NCBI GenBank assembly: GCA_000482145.1
Contig: AUXH01000169.1
Coordinates: 1 to 32,593 of the forward strand
DNA from: Strigomonas culicis
Taxonomy: Eukaryota; Euglenozoa; Kinetoplastea; Trypanosomatida; Trypanosomatidae
Direction of reading: 5' to 3'
Length of the DNA stretch: 32,593 bases
The notes below the pieces were generated by a model. It searched no databases, was not told the DNA's origin, and saw nothing but the letters and a program-made list of their open reading frames with translations. A program made the translations under genes and the position numbers. Each line of letters starts with the position of its first letter. Within the stretch, counting starts at the first letter, position 1. This document shows positions 1 to 7,102 of the stretch, in pieces.

Positions 1-550
1 GCGGCCGCAGCGCCGCGGCGAGCTGCCGCCGCAGCTGCTCTCGCGTCGGCGGCGCGTCCGCCGCGGCCGCGCCCCACCCGTAGGCCGTGGGCACCGGCTG
101 CAGCGCCGCGCACGCCCGCACGTGCGCCGCGACTGCCGGCACCGCAGCGGCGGCGGCGGTCAGCGCCTGCTGCGCGCGCTGCGCCGTGCGCGCGGACGCC
201 CAGGCGGTGCCGGCGAGGAAGAGCGCCGTCTGCGCGGCGGGGCTGTCGCGCGCCCGCCGCAGCTCCGCCTCCACCACGCGGCTGTGCACCGCACGCGGGC
301 ACTCCGCCGAGCGCGCCAGGCGGTCGAGCGTCTCCGCGACGAGGGCCGTGTCGGCCGCGCCGTGCTCCACCGCCGCGAGGAGGGCGAGCGCCGACTGCCA
401 GTGGTGCGCCGCCGCCGCCGCCGCGAGCCGCAGGCAGGCCTCCCGCGTCGCCGCCGACGCGTTGACGTCCGCGCCGCGCAGCGCCATGAGGCCGCGCGCC
501 CAACGGCCGCTCTTCGCGCACTCGACGACAAAGGTCGCCACCGCAGACAT
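1..550 (-). CDS. Ala-rich helical protein, partial (3' end beyond window)
   Basis: An open frame of 183 codons runs from an ATG at 550 to the left edge without a stop, so the C-terminus is missing. The start is supported by a strong pyrimidine tract and AG acceptor 16 bases upstream. The protein is very Ala/Arg-rich and predicted helical, with segments such as HHWQSALALLAAV (about residues 53-65) and an Arg-rich stretch around 106-112. The W..AL.LL spacing recalls pentatricopeptide-like repeats, common in kinetoplastid mitochondrial RNA proteins, but no clear repeat register is visible, so this is only a suggestion. Composition is extremely GC-rich, like the gene at the other window edge. It is the last gene seen of the minus cluster. 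I do not recognise it as a named protein. Confidence 0.75.
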   Translation of the reverse strand, partial: MSAVATFVVECAKSGRWARGLMALRGADVNASAATREACLRLAAAAAAHHWQSALALLAAVEHGAADTALVAETLDRLARSAECPRAVHSRVVEAELRRARDSPAAQTALFLAGTAWASARTAQRAQQALTAAAAAVPAVAAHVRACAALQPVPTAYGWGAAAADAPPTREQLRRQLAAALRP

Positions 551-565
551 GGAGATACTAACACT

Positions 566-606
566 CTGAAAGAGTGAGAGAGAAAGAGAGGGAGAGAGAG
601 ATCCAT
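566..606 (-). promoter_or_regulatory. trans-splice acceptor for the partial gene at 1-550
   Basis: On the minus strand a CT-repeat tract (about 568-606) ends in CTTTCAG, with the AG at 567-566. The ATG follows 16 bases later. This is a textbook kinetoplastid spliced-leader acceptor. Confidence 0.75.
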
Positions 607-816
607 CTCACAGGCGTTCTTTGATGGAAAGAAGCGGAGAAGCGGCTACGAACAAAGAGGGAAATCACAAGATCACAACAGCAAAAAGAAAAGAAAAAGG
701 TGATGGAGACCCTTCATGGAGTGGAGCAACAATCGCTATCGGTGATTTAAAACAAAGAAAAAAAAACCGAAAGAATCGAAAAACGGTTCATGGATAATAA
801 TAGCAAAAAGCGCCGA

Positions 817-1797
817 CTAGCCGTCGCTGAGGCCGAGGGCCTCCATCAGGCGCCCGGCGATGACGTCCATCTCGCGCAGGGTGGGGCTGTCCGCGGCCGC
901 CAGCTGCTGCTGCGCCGTGTACTCGGACAGCGCGAGCCCTTCCTCGCACGACCGCATCAGGCGCGGGTCCAGCGGCACGCAGCCCCACAGCGGCACGCCG
1001 AACTCGCGGCTCAGCCGCGCGCCGGCGCCCTCCGGCCGCCCCTCCGGCCCCGCCTCCTTCGGGAAGATGTTCGACTCGCCGTGGCAGTTGGGGCAGACAA
1101 AGCCGCTCATGTTTTCCACGAGGCCCAGCACCGGCAGCTTCGCCTTGGCGCAGAAGTTGACCTCGCGCCGCACGTCCGCCTCGGCGACGCGCTGCGGCGT
1201 CGTGACGAGCACGGCGCCGTCGATGCCGCCCTCCGTCTCGCGCAGCAGGGAGCACGCCGTGATGTGCTCGTCGGAGGTGCCCGGCGGCGTGTCCATCAGC
1301 AGCACGTCGACGTCGCCCCACATGACGTCGCGGAAGAAGAGCTTGATGACGCCGTTCTTGCGCGCGCCGCGGAAGAGCACGCCCTCGTTCTTGTCATCCA
1401 GTAGGTAGTGCATCGACATCACGGTGATGTTCTCGTCCACGGCGACCGGCTCGATGCCGCTCGCGCTCGGGTGCGCGTCCTCCCCGCGCACCCCGGTGAG
1501 GCGCGGCAGCGACGGGCCGCAGATGTCCAAGTCCACGAGGCCCACCGTCACGCCGCGCGCCCCGAGGGCGAAGGCCAGCTCCTTCGTCATGGTGCTCTTG
1601 CCGACGCCGCCCTTGCCGCTGATCACCATCACCTTGTGCCGCACGCCCTCCAGCCGCTTTCGGATGAGCGGCAGGTCGGGGTCCGGCCCCTTGGGCGCGG
1701 CGGCGCAGATCGCCGCGTTGGGGCAGCCCTGGCAGGAGGGCGCGATGCCGGCCTGCTCACTCGTCGGGCCGACACACTCCGCGTTCGCGTTCTCCAT
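817..1797 (-). CDS. NBP35: Cytosolic Fe-S cluster assembly factor NBP35 (NUBP1)
   Basis: The 326-aa product is a Mrp/NBP35 P-loop ATPase. It carries the N-terminal cysteine motif specific to NBP35: C8, C22, C25 and C31 (C-x13-C-x2-C-x5-C), which separates it from CFD1 and mitochondrial IND1. The deviant Walker A GKGGVGKST is at 61-69, DTPPGTSDEH lies near 170, and the conserved C-x2-C (CPNC) sits near 235 and binds the bridging cluster. In the family, NBP35 and CFD1 form a cytosolic scaffold that assembles 4Fe-4S clusters for targets such as ABCE1, which is encoded 8 kb away in the same cluster. Length is normal and nothing is missing. The start is the first ATG of the frame; the nearest clear acceptor lies about 120 bases upstream. 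Coding DNA is GC-rich. Confidence 0.95.
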   Translation of the reverse strand: MENANAECVGPTSEQAGIAPSCQGCPNAAICAAAPKGPDPDLPLIRKRLEGVRHKVMVISGKGGVGKSTMTKELAFALGARGVTVGLVDLDICGPSLPRLTGVRGEDAHPSASGIEPVAVDENITVMSMHYLLDDKNEGVLFRGARKNGVIKLFFRDVMWGDVDVLLMDTPPGTSDEHITACSLLRETEGGIDGAVLVTTPQRVAEADVRREVNFCAKAKLPVLGLVENMSGFVCPNCHGESNIFPKEAGPEGRPEGAGARLSREFGVPLWGCVPLDPRLMRSCEEGLALSEYTAQQQLAAADSPTLREMDVIAGRLMEALGLSDG

Positions 1798-2207
1798 GGT
1801 AAAACAGAAAAGCGGTTAGAAATATGTGTGTATGTATAGTTATTTAGTAATATATATAAATGTTACCAGTATTCAATGTGAGCGTATTATTGCTTCTCCT
1901 TCTTTCAAACTATTTCTTTTGTTTTCATGGTGGAGGGCGAGAGAGAGGGAAAAAAGAAAAGAGGTGCCATGCATCCAGAACAACATTTGTGTTTTATGCG
2001 GAAGGATATAGTGTGGTTGATGGACAATGGAGCAGAATATAAAGGGAAATGTAAACAAAAATAATACTATAAGCACGTAAGAAGTAAAGCGGGTACACAC
2101 GCAACCGCCACTCGATCGCATAAGGAACAGGTATCCACTCTCTTTCGTTATTTCCTTTTTTTTTTTTTGAGCATGGTATTGGAGCGTCTTGTGGCCAACA
2201 GGCGCCA
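1798..2207 (-). other. Intergenic, NBP35 / LACTB2-like
   Basis: AT-rich 410-bp spacer. Minus-strand pyrimidine tracts at about 1934-1966 precede NBP35 and an A/T run lies near 2157-2169. Overlapping reading frames here are translated pyrimidine tracts. No further gene is seen. Confidence 0.6.
1914..1966 (-). promoter_or_regulatory. Probable trans-splice acceptor for NBP35
   Basis: A minus-strand CT tract at about 1934-1966 is followed by an AG near 1915. The pyrimidine run just before the ATG (about 1798-1815) has no AG before the start codon, so the upstream site is preferred. Confidence 0.5.
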
Positions 2208-3164
2208 CTACGCCTTCTTCACCAAGAACTCGCTGAGCATACGTTGCAGCAGGTGCGGGTCCGTCTTGACGCCCTCGCCGAGCATCGCGTAGTCGCTCGC
2301 GTCGCTGAGGAGGTCCGTCTTGGCGTCCGGGCACGCGACGACGGACACCTTCGCCTCGTGGATCAGCTTCTTCAGGTGGTGGAAGACGTTGAGCCCGGCG
2401 GCGCCCCACAGGTGCTGCGGGGTGCTGGTGTAGATCTGCCGCACGAGGTCTGTGATGCACAGCGCCCGGTCCGCCCGCGCGAGCGCCGCGAGGATCTGGT
2501 CCTCGCGCTGCTGGCGGTGCGCGATGATCTCGCGCACGCGCTGCACACCGTCCGCGACGACGGGCCCGTGCGCGGGGTAGAGCAGGGCGGGCCCCAGCGC
2601 CACCATCCGGTCCAGCGTGCGCATGTAGTCGTGGTAGCAGGAGAAGGTGGACGTGCCGACGCCCAGGATGTTGTCGCTCGTGAAGAGGGCCTGCTCCTCC
2701 TCCAGGAAAGCGCAGACCATGTCGTCCGTGTGGCCGGGCAGGGCGAGCAGCCGCAGCGTCGCGCCCTCCACCGCAAGGACGGCCGGCGGCAGCTCGCTCT
2801 GCGCGTCGACCGGCACCGGGTTGAACTGCGACGGCTGCTTCATGACCCGCACCTGCGGGTTCAGCGCGCGGACGGCGTCGACGCCGCCGACGTGGTCGGG
2901 GTGCCAGTGCGTGAGCAGCAGCTGCGAGATGGTCACGGGCGCCCCGAGCTCCGCGCCGGCCCGCGCCAGCGTCTCGCGGAGCAGGTCCCCGTAGCCCTTC
3001 ATCCCCTCGCCGGAGTCAATCAGGACGCGCTCCGCGCCGGTGCCGACGAGGTACGTGTTGCTGCCCTGCAGCGTCATCATGCTCGGGTTGAGGCCAAGAA
3101 TGCGAAACACGCGGGAGGAGAGCCGCGTAATCGGAGGGATCGCCTCCAGCACAGGCATGGTCAT
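2208..3164 (-). CDS. LACTB2-like metallo-beta-lactamase-fold hydrolase
   Basis: The 318-aa protein has the metallo-beta-lactamase fold with all metal ligands visible: THWHPDHVGG (H86, H88, D90, H91), PGHTDD, FTSDNI and YPAHGPV. Order, spacing and length fit the LACTB2 (beta-lactamase-like protein 2) family, whose human member is a mitochondrial single-strand RNA endonuclease; the C-terminal winged-helix-like part of that family corresponds to residues from about 225. Substrate and location here are not shown. The frame stays open to an ATG at 3317, but the extra 51 residues translate a pyrimidine-rich leader containing a good splice acceptor (AG at 3215-3216), so I take the ATG at 3164; an in-frame ATG at 3158 is equally possible. 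It lies between NBP35 and the histone deacetylase, same strand. Confidence 0.88.
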   Translation of the reverse strand: MTMPVLEAIPPITRLSSRVFRILGLNPSMMTLQGSNTYLVGTGAERVLIDSGEGMKGYGDLLRETLARAGAELGAPVTISQLLLTHWHPDHVGGVDAVRALNPQVRVMKQPSQFNPVPVDAQSELPPAVLAVEGATLRLLALPGHTDDMVCAFLEEEQALFTSDNILGVGTSTFSCYHDYMRTLDRMVALGPALLYPAHGPVVADGVQRVREIIAHRQQREDQILAALARADRALCITDLVRQIYTSTPQHLWGAAGLNVFHHLKKLIHEAKVSVVACPDAKTDLLSDASDYAMLGEGVKTDPHLLQRMLSEFLVKKA

Positions 3165-3214
3165 TTTTTCTTCGAGCGCCGGTGCGGCAATGCTAATGAG
3201 AACAATGTGAAATA

Positions 3215-3250
3215 CTGCCGAACAAAGAAACGTGGAGAGGAGAGAACAGT
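3215..3250 (-). promoter_or_regulatory. trans-splice acceptor for LACTB2-like gene
   Basis: The minus strand reads a CT-rich tract ending in TTCGGCAG (AG at 3216-3215). It lies between the far upstream ATG at 3317 and the preferred ATG at 3164, which excludes the longer reading. Confidence 0.65.
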
Positions 3251-3462
3251 GTGGAATAGCTACATAGCAGAAAAGGGAAACTGAATAAGTAGAGAGGGAA
3301 GCGAATGGAAAGACCAATCAAAACAAATCAAAAAGAAAAAAGATGGCTTGTTTATGAAAAACAGAGAGGGGAGAAAAGAGATCCCTGCCTCTCTTCCTTC
3401 TATCGCTCTCTCGCTCTCTATGTATCTGTCGGTAGCGTGCCTACCGGATGCGCCTGCAGCGC

Positions 3463-4719
3463 TCAAACAGTCTGCTCCACCGGCGGCACGATGGTGGCCG
3501 CCTCTGCCGCCGCCTGCTGCCGCCGCAGGCGCGGGTGCGGCTGGATGTGCCCCACATGCGCGTCGATCTGCGCGATGGTGTTGCGGTAGGCGCGCTGCGT
3601 GTTGAGCACGGCCGGCGTGTAGTTGCTCTCGTCCTGCGGTACGTGCAGCAGCGGCGCGTCCTCGAAGAGCCATCCGGTGCACGGCATCGCGTCCACCGGG
3701 ATGGTGGTGCTGAGCGGCAGCGTGCGGCCGCACAGGATGCTGGTCTCGTACGCCCACAGCTTCGCCACGTTGCGGATCGTGTAGCCGCCGCCGCCGACGG
3801 CGAGCAGCGGCAGGCGGAGCTGTCGCACAAGCTCCACGCACCGGCCGTGGCCCCAGGAGGAGAGGTTGAACAGCCCGAGGCGGTCCTCCGCGAGGGAGTC
3901 CGCGCCGAGCTGCAGCACCACCGCGTCCGGCGCGAAGTGCGCCACCACCTTCGACAGCGCCTCCGTGAAGATGGAGATGTAGAAGAAGTCGTTGATGCCG
4001 TCCCACAGGCTCAGGTTCATCGTGTAGTGGCGGCCGCGCCCGACGCCGATGTCGGACGGGGCGCCCGTGCCGGGGAAGAAGCTCTCGCCGAACTTGTGCA
4101 GCGACAGCGTGAAGACGCGGTCGCTCTGGCAGAAGGCCTCGTCGACGCCGTCGCCGTGGTGCATGTCGAGGTCAATGTACAGCACCCGCTCGTGGCACTT
4201 GAGCAGCTCGATGATGCCGAGGACAATGTCGTTCACATAGCAGAAGCCGCTGCACTCGCCGCACTTGGCGTGGTGCATGCCGCCGCCCCAGTGCATCGCG
4301 ATATCGACCCTGCCGCTGTTGAGCAGCACGGCGCCCATGATGGTGCCGCTCGCCGTCGCAACGGAGTGCTCGATGATGCCCTCCACCGGCGGGCAGTCGC
4401 CCGAGTAGAAGACCTTCGACGTCTCGGGGTTCCACATCCAGCTCTCCGTGTTGTGCACCCCCAGGTTGGCGACGAGGGTGTCCGCGTGGTACGCCTCGAG
4501 GGCCTCGACCTCCACCAGCGGCGGGACCACCGTCCGGCACAGCGCGTCCAGGCGGAGGGCGCGCACGAGCTCCATCGTGGCCAGCATGCGGTAGGGTTTC
4601 ATCGCATGCTGCGGCAGCAGCGCCGCCAGGTTGCAGTCCGACGCATATCCGGACGTGTCCAGCAGCGCTATGCGCGAACTATCGATCGGGGCGCCGTCCT
4701 CTTCCTTTTTAAGAGGCAT
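3463..4719 (-). CDS. Class I histone deacetylase (HDAC1/RPD3 type)
   Basis: The 418-aa protein is a zinc-dependent lysine deacetylase with the class I core. Catalytic elements are intact: HWGGGMHHAKCGECSGFCYVND (143-164; His149/His150), YIDLDMHHGDGV (181-192; zinc ligands Asp185 and His187), LGADSLAEDRLG (third ligand Asp274) and GGGGYT with catalytic Tyr313. Trypanosomatids carry two class I enzymes (DAC1, DAC3) and two class II; which class I paralogue this is cannot be settled here. The C-terminal ~60 residues are Gln/Arg/Ala-rich and probably disordered. Substitution of the usual charged/Ala positions in the HHAK..E.SGFCY loop by Cys (CGEC) is a small oddity. The start is firm: an acceptor ends 10 bases before the ATG. 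It would act on histones or other acetylated nuclear proteins. Confidence 0.95.
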   Translation of the reverse strand: MPLKKEEDGAPIDSSRIALLDTSGYASDCNLAALLPQHAMKPYRMLATMELVRALRLDALCRTVVPPLVEVEALEAYHADTLVANLGVHNTESWMWNPETSKVFYSGDCPPVEGIIEHSVATASGTIMGAVLLNSGRVDIAMHWGGGMHHAKCGECSGFCYVNDIVLGIIELLKCHERVLYIDLDMHHGDGVDEAFCQSDRVFTLSLHKFGESFFPGTGAPSDIGVGRGRHYTMNLSLWDGINDFFYISIFTEALSKVVAHFAPDAVVLQLGADSLAEDRLGLFNLSSWGHGRCVELVRQLRLPLLAVGGGGYTIRNVAKLWAYETSILCGRTLPLSTTIPVDAMPCTGWLFEDAPLLHVPQDESNYTPAVLNTQRAYRNTIAQIDAHVGHIQPHPRLRRQQAAAEAATIVPPVEQTV

Positions 4720-4728
4720 CTAGGACGG

Positions 4729-4763
4729 CTGGAAATGAAGAGAAAGAGAAAAAAAGAACCGCT
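4729..4763 (-). promoter_or_regulatory. trans-splice acceptor for histone deacetylase
   Basis: A minus-strand tract of about 30 pyrimidine-rich bases ends in ATTTCCAG (AG at 4730-4729), followed by a 9-base leader and the ATG at 4719. Confidence 0.8.
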
Positions 4764-5018
4764 TGTCATGAAGGACAGAAAAGGAAAAGAAAGAAAAGGG
4801 GAAAAAGGGGTATTCCATAAAGAAAGTAAAAAAGTCGATTGACAGGCACACGGAGCATCAACATAACATCCGTTACTCTCTTTTGTGCTATATACATATA
4901 TATATAGATCCATAGATATGTGTTACGTACAAGGTGTGTGATCAAATACAGCTCTGTTGCCTCATTTTATATCGCCTTTTCATTGCACGCCCTTTTCCTT
5001 CTCTGGTCCTCCTCCAGA

Positions 5019-5465
5019 CTATACGCTGTCCATGTCCCAGCGATAGCCGAAGTCACGGAAGACGACCCTGCCGCCCCGCACGACCAGCGACTCCTTCACC
5101 CGTTTTTGGAAAAAGGAGGACGCGTACGGGCCGATGAACGGCAGGCCCGACACGAAGGTCCCCTCTAACAGGTGTACGTAGCCCTCACGCATAAACGTGT
5201 GTGCGGTCACGGGCTCGAGCTGGGAGGTCCACGTGATGCGCAGCTTCGCGCGCTCGTTCCCCATCACCGCGCACGCCGCGTGCGCGCCCCGTGCGACGCC
5301 CCACAAGCTGCTGAAGTGCACGTAGCGGTCCATCAGACTCACAAACTCCTTCATCTCACCGTCGTCCTCCGCGAGGCAGAACTGATCGGCGGTCTCCTTG
5401 TTTGCGCGCAGCGTGCCGTCCGTGTCGTCGACGAAAAAGCGCAGCTTGCGGTAGCTGTAGGACAT
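5019..5465 (-). CDS. Conserved-looking 148-aa hypothetical protein
   Basis: The frame encodes 148 residues with a balanced, globular composition, unlike the low-complexity frames around it: an acidic segment ETADQFCLAEDDGEMKEF (about 24-41), several aromatic residues, and a C-terminal RDFGYRWDMDSV. No signal peptide, membrane segment or catalytic motif is visible. Coding character is supported by GC-rich third positions set against AT-rich flanks and by a good acceptor upstream (AG at 5545-5544). I do not recognise the family; a small alpha/beta domain is possible but is only inference. It lies between the 71-aa gene and the deacetylase in the same cluster. Confidence 0.8.
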   Translation of the reverse strand: MSYSYRKLRFFVDDTDGTLRANKETADQFCLAEDDGEMKEFVSLMDRYVHFSSLWGVARGAHAACAVMGNERAKLRITWTSQLEPVTAHTFMREGYVHLLEGTFVSGLPFIGPYASSFFQKRVKESLVVRGGRVVFRDFGYRWDMDSV

Positions 5466-5543
5466 ACTGAAAGCTAAAAAGGACCTCTACTGTAGTTTGG
5501 AATCAGTTGCGCTCCTCGCAACCCTTTGTGCGTTATGTTTCCA

Positions 5544-5585
5544 CTAAGCGAAGAAAAGAAAGACAGAAAAGAGATTAAAAAAGAT
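5544..5585 (-). promoter_or_regulatory. trans-splice acceptor for 148-aa gene
   Basis: A minus-strand pyrimidine tract (about 5546-5585) ends in TTCGCTTAG. The 5' leader to the ATG at 5465 would be about 78 bases. Confidence 0.7.
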
Positions 5586-5745
5586 GTAGAGGATCGTCCC
5601 ACCCTTCCTATCTCTCACATATATGATACTTGCAGAAAGCACAGCGGTCACAAAAAAAAAAAAGAAGAAGCAAAAGAAGAGTTTCGGTGTTGTCGTTTTT
5701 TTTTTATTATTATTCACGTTCAGTTCAGCAAACAGCAACACCATC

Positions 5746-5961
5746 TCAACTCGTCGTGGTAGCGGCATCGCAACTCTCCCGCAGGGCCGTGAGAAAGTGG
5801 TCGGTCACGGGCGCCGGCGCAACGGGCGGCCACTCCATCTCCCCCGCAGGGTCTCGCGGCACGCCGCGGCCGCCGCTCAGGTCCTCGTCGAAGTATTCGC
5901 CCTCGTCGTCGAGCACGACGTGGCCGCTCTGCGTGGGCGGCGGCGCGGCGGCGGCGGACAT
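5746..5961 (-). CDS. Small acidic protein, 71 aa
   Basis: A short but well supported frame. It has GC-rich codons in an AT-rich surround, a TGA stop, and a strong acceptor (TTACACTTAG, AG at 5983-5982) 20 bases before the ATG. The product begins MSAAAAPPP, is acidic in the middle (DDEGEYFDEDLSG, 18-30) and contains EMEWPPV. It is probably disordered, with no membrane segment. The acidic and aromatic pattern recalls tiny disordered subunits such as DSS1/SEM1, but the diagnostic paired motifs are not convincing, so I do not assign it. It lies just after the gene-free stretch 5962-7102, downstream of the pseudophosphatase gene. Confidence 0.7.
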   Translation of the reverse strand: MSAAAAPPPTQSGHVVLDDEGEYFDEDLSGGRGVPRDPAGEMEWPPVAPAPVTDHFLTALRESCDAATTTS

Positions 5962-5981
5962 GGTCAGCGGGACAGGGGAAG

Positions 5982-6010
5982 CTAAGTGTAAGAAACAAAA
6001 GAGAAACGGA
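5982..6010 (-). promoter_or_regulatory. trans-splice acceptor for 71-aa gene
   Basis: The minus strand reads a TC-rich tract ending in TTACACTTAG, directly upstream of a 20-base leader and the ATG at 5961. Confidence 0.75.
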
Positions 6011-6798
6011 TGCTAATGAATGAAAGAAGAGAAAAGGAGAGCGATAATGTTTTTTTTTTTTTTGAGAAGAGAGTATGTGTGTCTTTGTGTCGGTGTTGAC
6101 ACAGCCGATATATGAATCACAGGTTTGTCATATATTCTTTTTCTCGCACGCTCTGCGTACTTATATAGAACTAAAAGGAGAAATCATGTACGGAAATACA
6201 CGTCAGACAGACACCAAAGTACAACGAGCACAACAACAGAACAAAAGTGAGCTAAAGAACAAAAAAAAGGTAATAAAAACAGAATTTAAGCTTATTAGTC
6301 ATGTTCATATACGCTCTAAAAGAAAGTAAAAAGGGGGAAATAACAACTCAAATCCAACATGTGCATAACACTACCACAAAAAAAAAGGTATTAAAAGGGT
6401 TAAAAAAGACAGCCTCTACAAATATGCAAACCATGTGCCTCCCGTCACACATATATCTAACTAATGGAAAAGGTATAAAAAGAAGAAGAAAAGGACAACG
6501 GGAGACAAAGAACTGGACAGAACACCAAAGAGTTATAGAAAAGAAAACAATGAATAACAACGAGTGTAAGAAAGAAATTATATATACTATGTCAAAAGAG
6601 GAGAAACAAAACAACCAAAAAAAAAAGTGATGAAAGAAACTATAAAAAAAGCTTTAAATTAACGATGTACTATTCATTCATCTTCACTACAAAGTTGCTT
6701 TCTTGTCCATTGTCTTCTTCTTTTCATTTCAAATGAGTGAGCTTGTGTGTATGTGTGTCTTATTTGTTTTTGTAGTTGGTATCCGCAGTCCATCAGTT

Positions 6799-6865
6799 AC
6801 ACCCACACACAAACTCACAAACACTTACATATATATATCTATCTGTATGTAGGTGTGTGTGTGTC
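6799..6865. repeat. Inverted CA / TA / TG simple-sequence repeat
   Basis: A CA-rich stretch, a TA core and a TG-rich stretch follow one another, so the block can fold into an imperfect hairpin. It is intergenic. Confidence 0.7.
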
Positions 6866-7102
6866 TTATTAGTATTACTTGCACTCCATACCCAAAATAC
6901 ATGGCGATTCATAATGAGGCAGACAATATAATAGTCATCAAGAAAAACGAAAAAAAAAAAAAGAGAACGCTCCATGCTCTTCCGGCATCTGTGCTACCGA
7001 GCATCCCTTTATTCTTTACACGGTAGCTTCTTCTTTTTTTTTTCCGTTGCTGTTTTTTTTTTCTTGTTTAGTTCAAACCCTCCACACGGCCGCACCGACG
7101 GA

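Larger units (their letters stand above)
5962..7102 (-). other. Intergenic, 1.1 kb AT-rich
   Basis: This is the spacer between the 71-aa gene and the pseudophosphatase gene. It has minus-strand pyrimidine tracts at 5984-6010, 6050-6062, 6380-6390 and 6617-6630, plus an inverted CA/TA/TG simple repeat at 6799-6865. Frames of 60-110 aa here are low-complexity readings of purine or pyrimidine tracts. An acceptor-like tract and AG near 6593-6630 might serve an unseen short RNA, but no coding frame follows it. Confidence 0.55.

Noticed and set aside
160..606. 148-aa minus frame overlapping the partial left-edge gene
   Set aside because: It is Arg/Ser-rich in a different register and starts inside the pyrimidine tract. 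The frame from the ATG at 550 has a proper acceptor and stays open to the window edge.
2244..3284. 346-aa plus frame over the LACTB2-like gene, and a 464-aa plus frame over the deacetylase (3448-4842)
   Set aside because: Both are antisense shadows of genes with intact catalytic motifs.
6348..6614. 88-aa Phe/Val-rich minus frame in the 5962-7102 spacer
   Set aside because: It is a translated pyrimidine tract without globular character. The acceptor-like site before it is noted under the intergenic entry.
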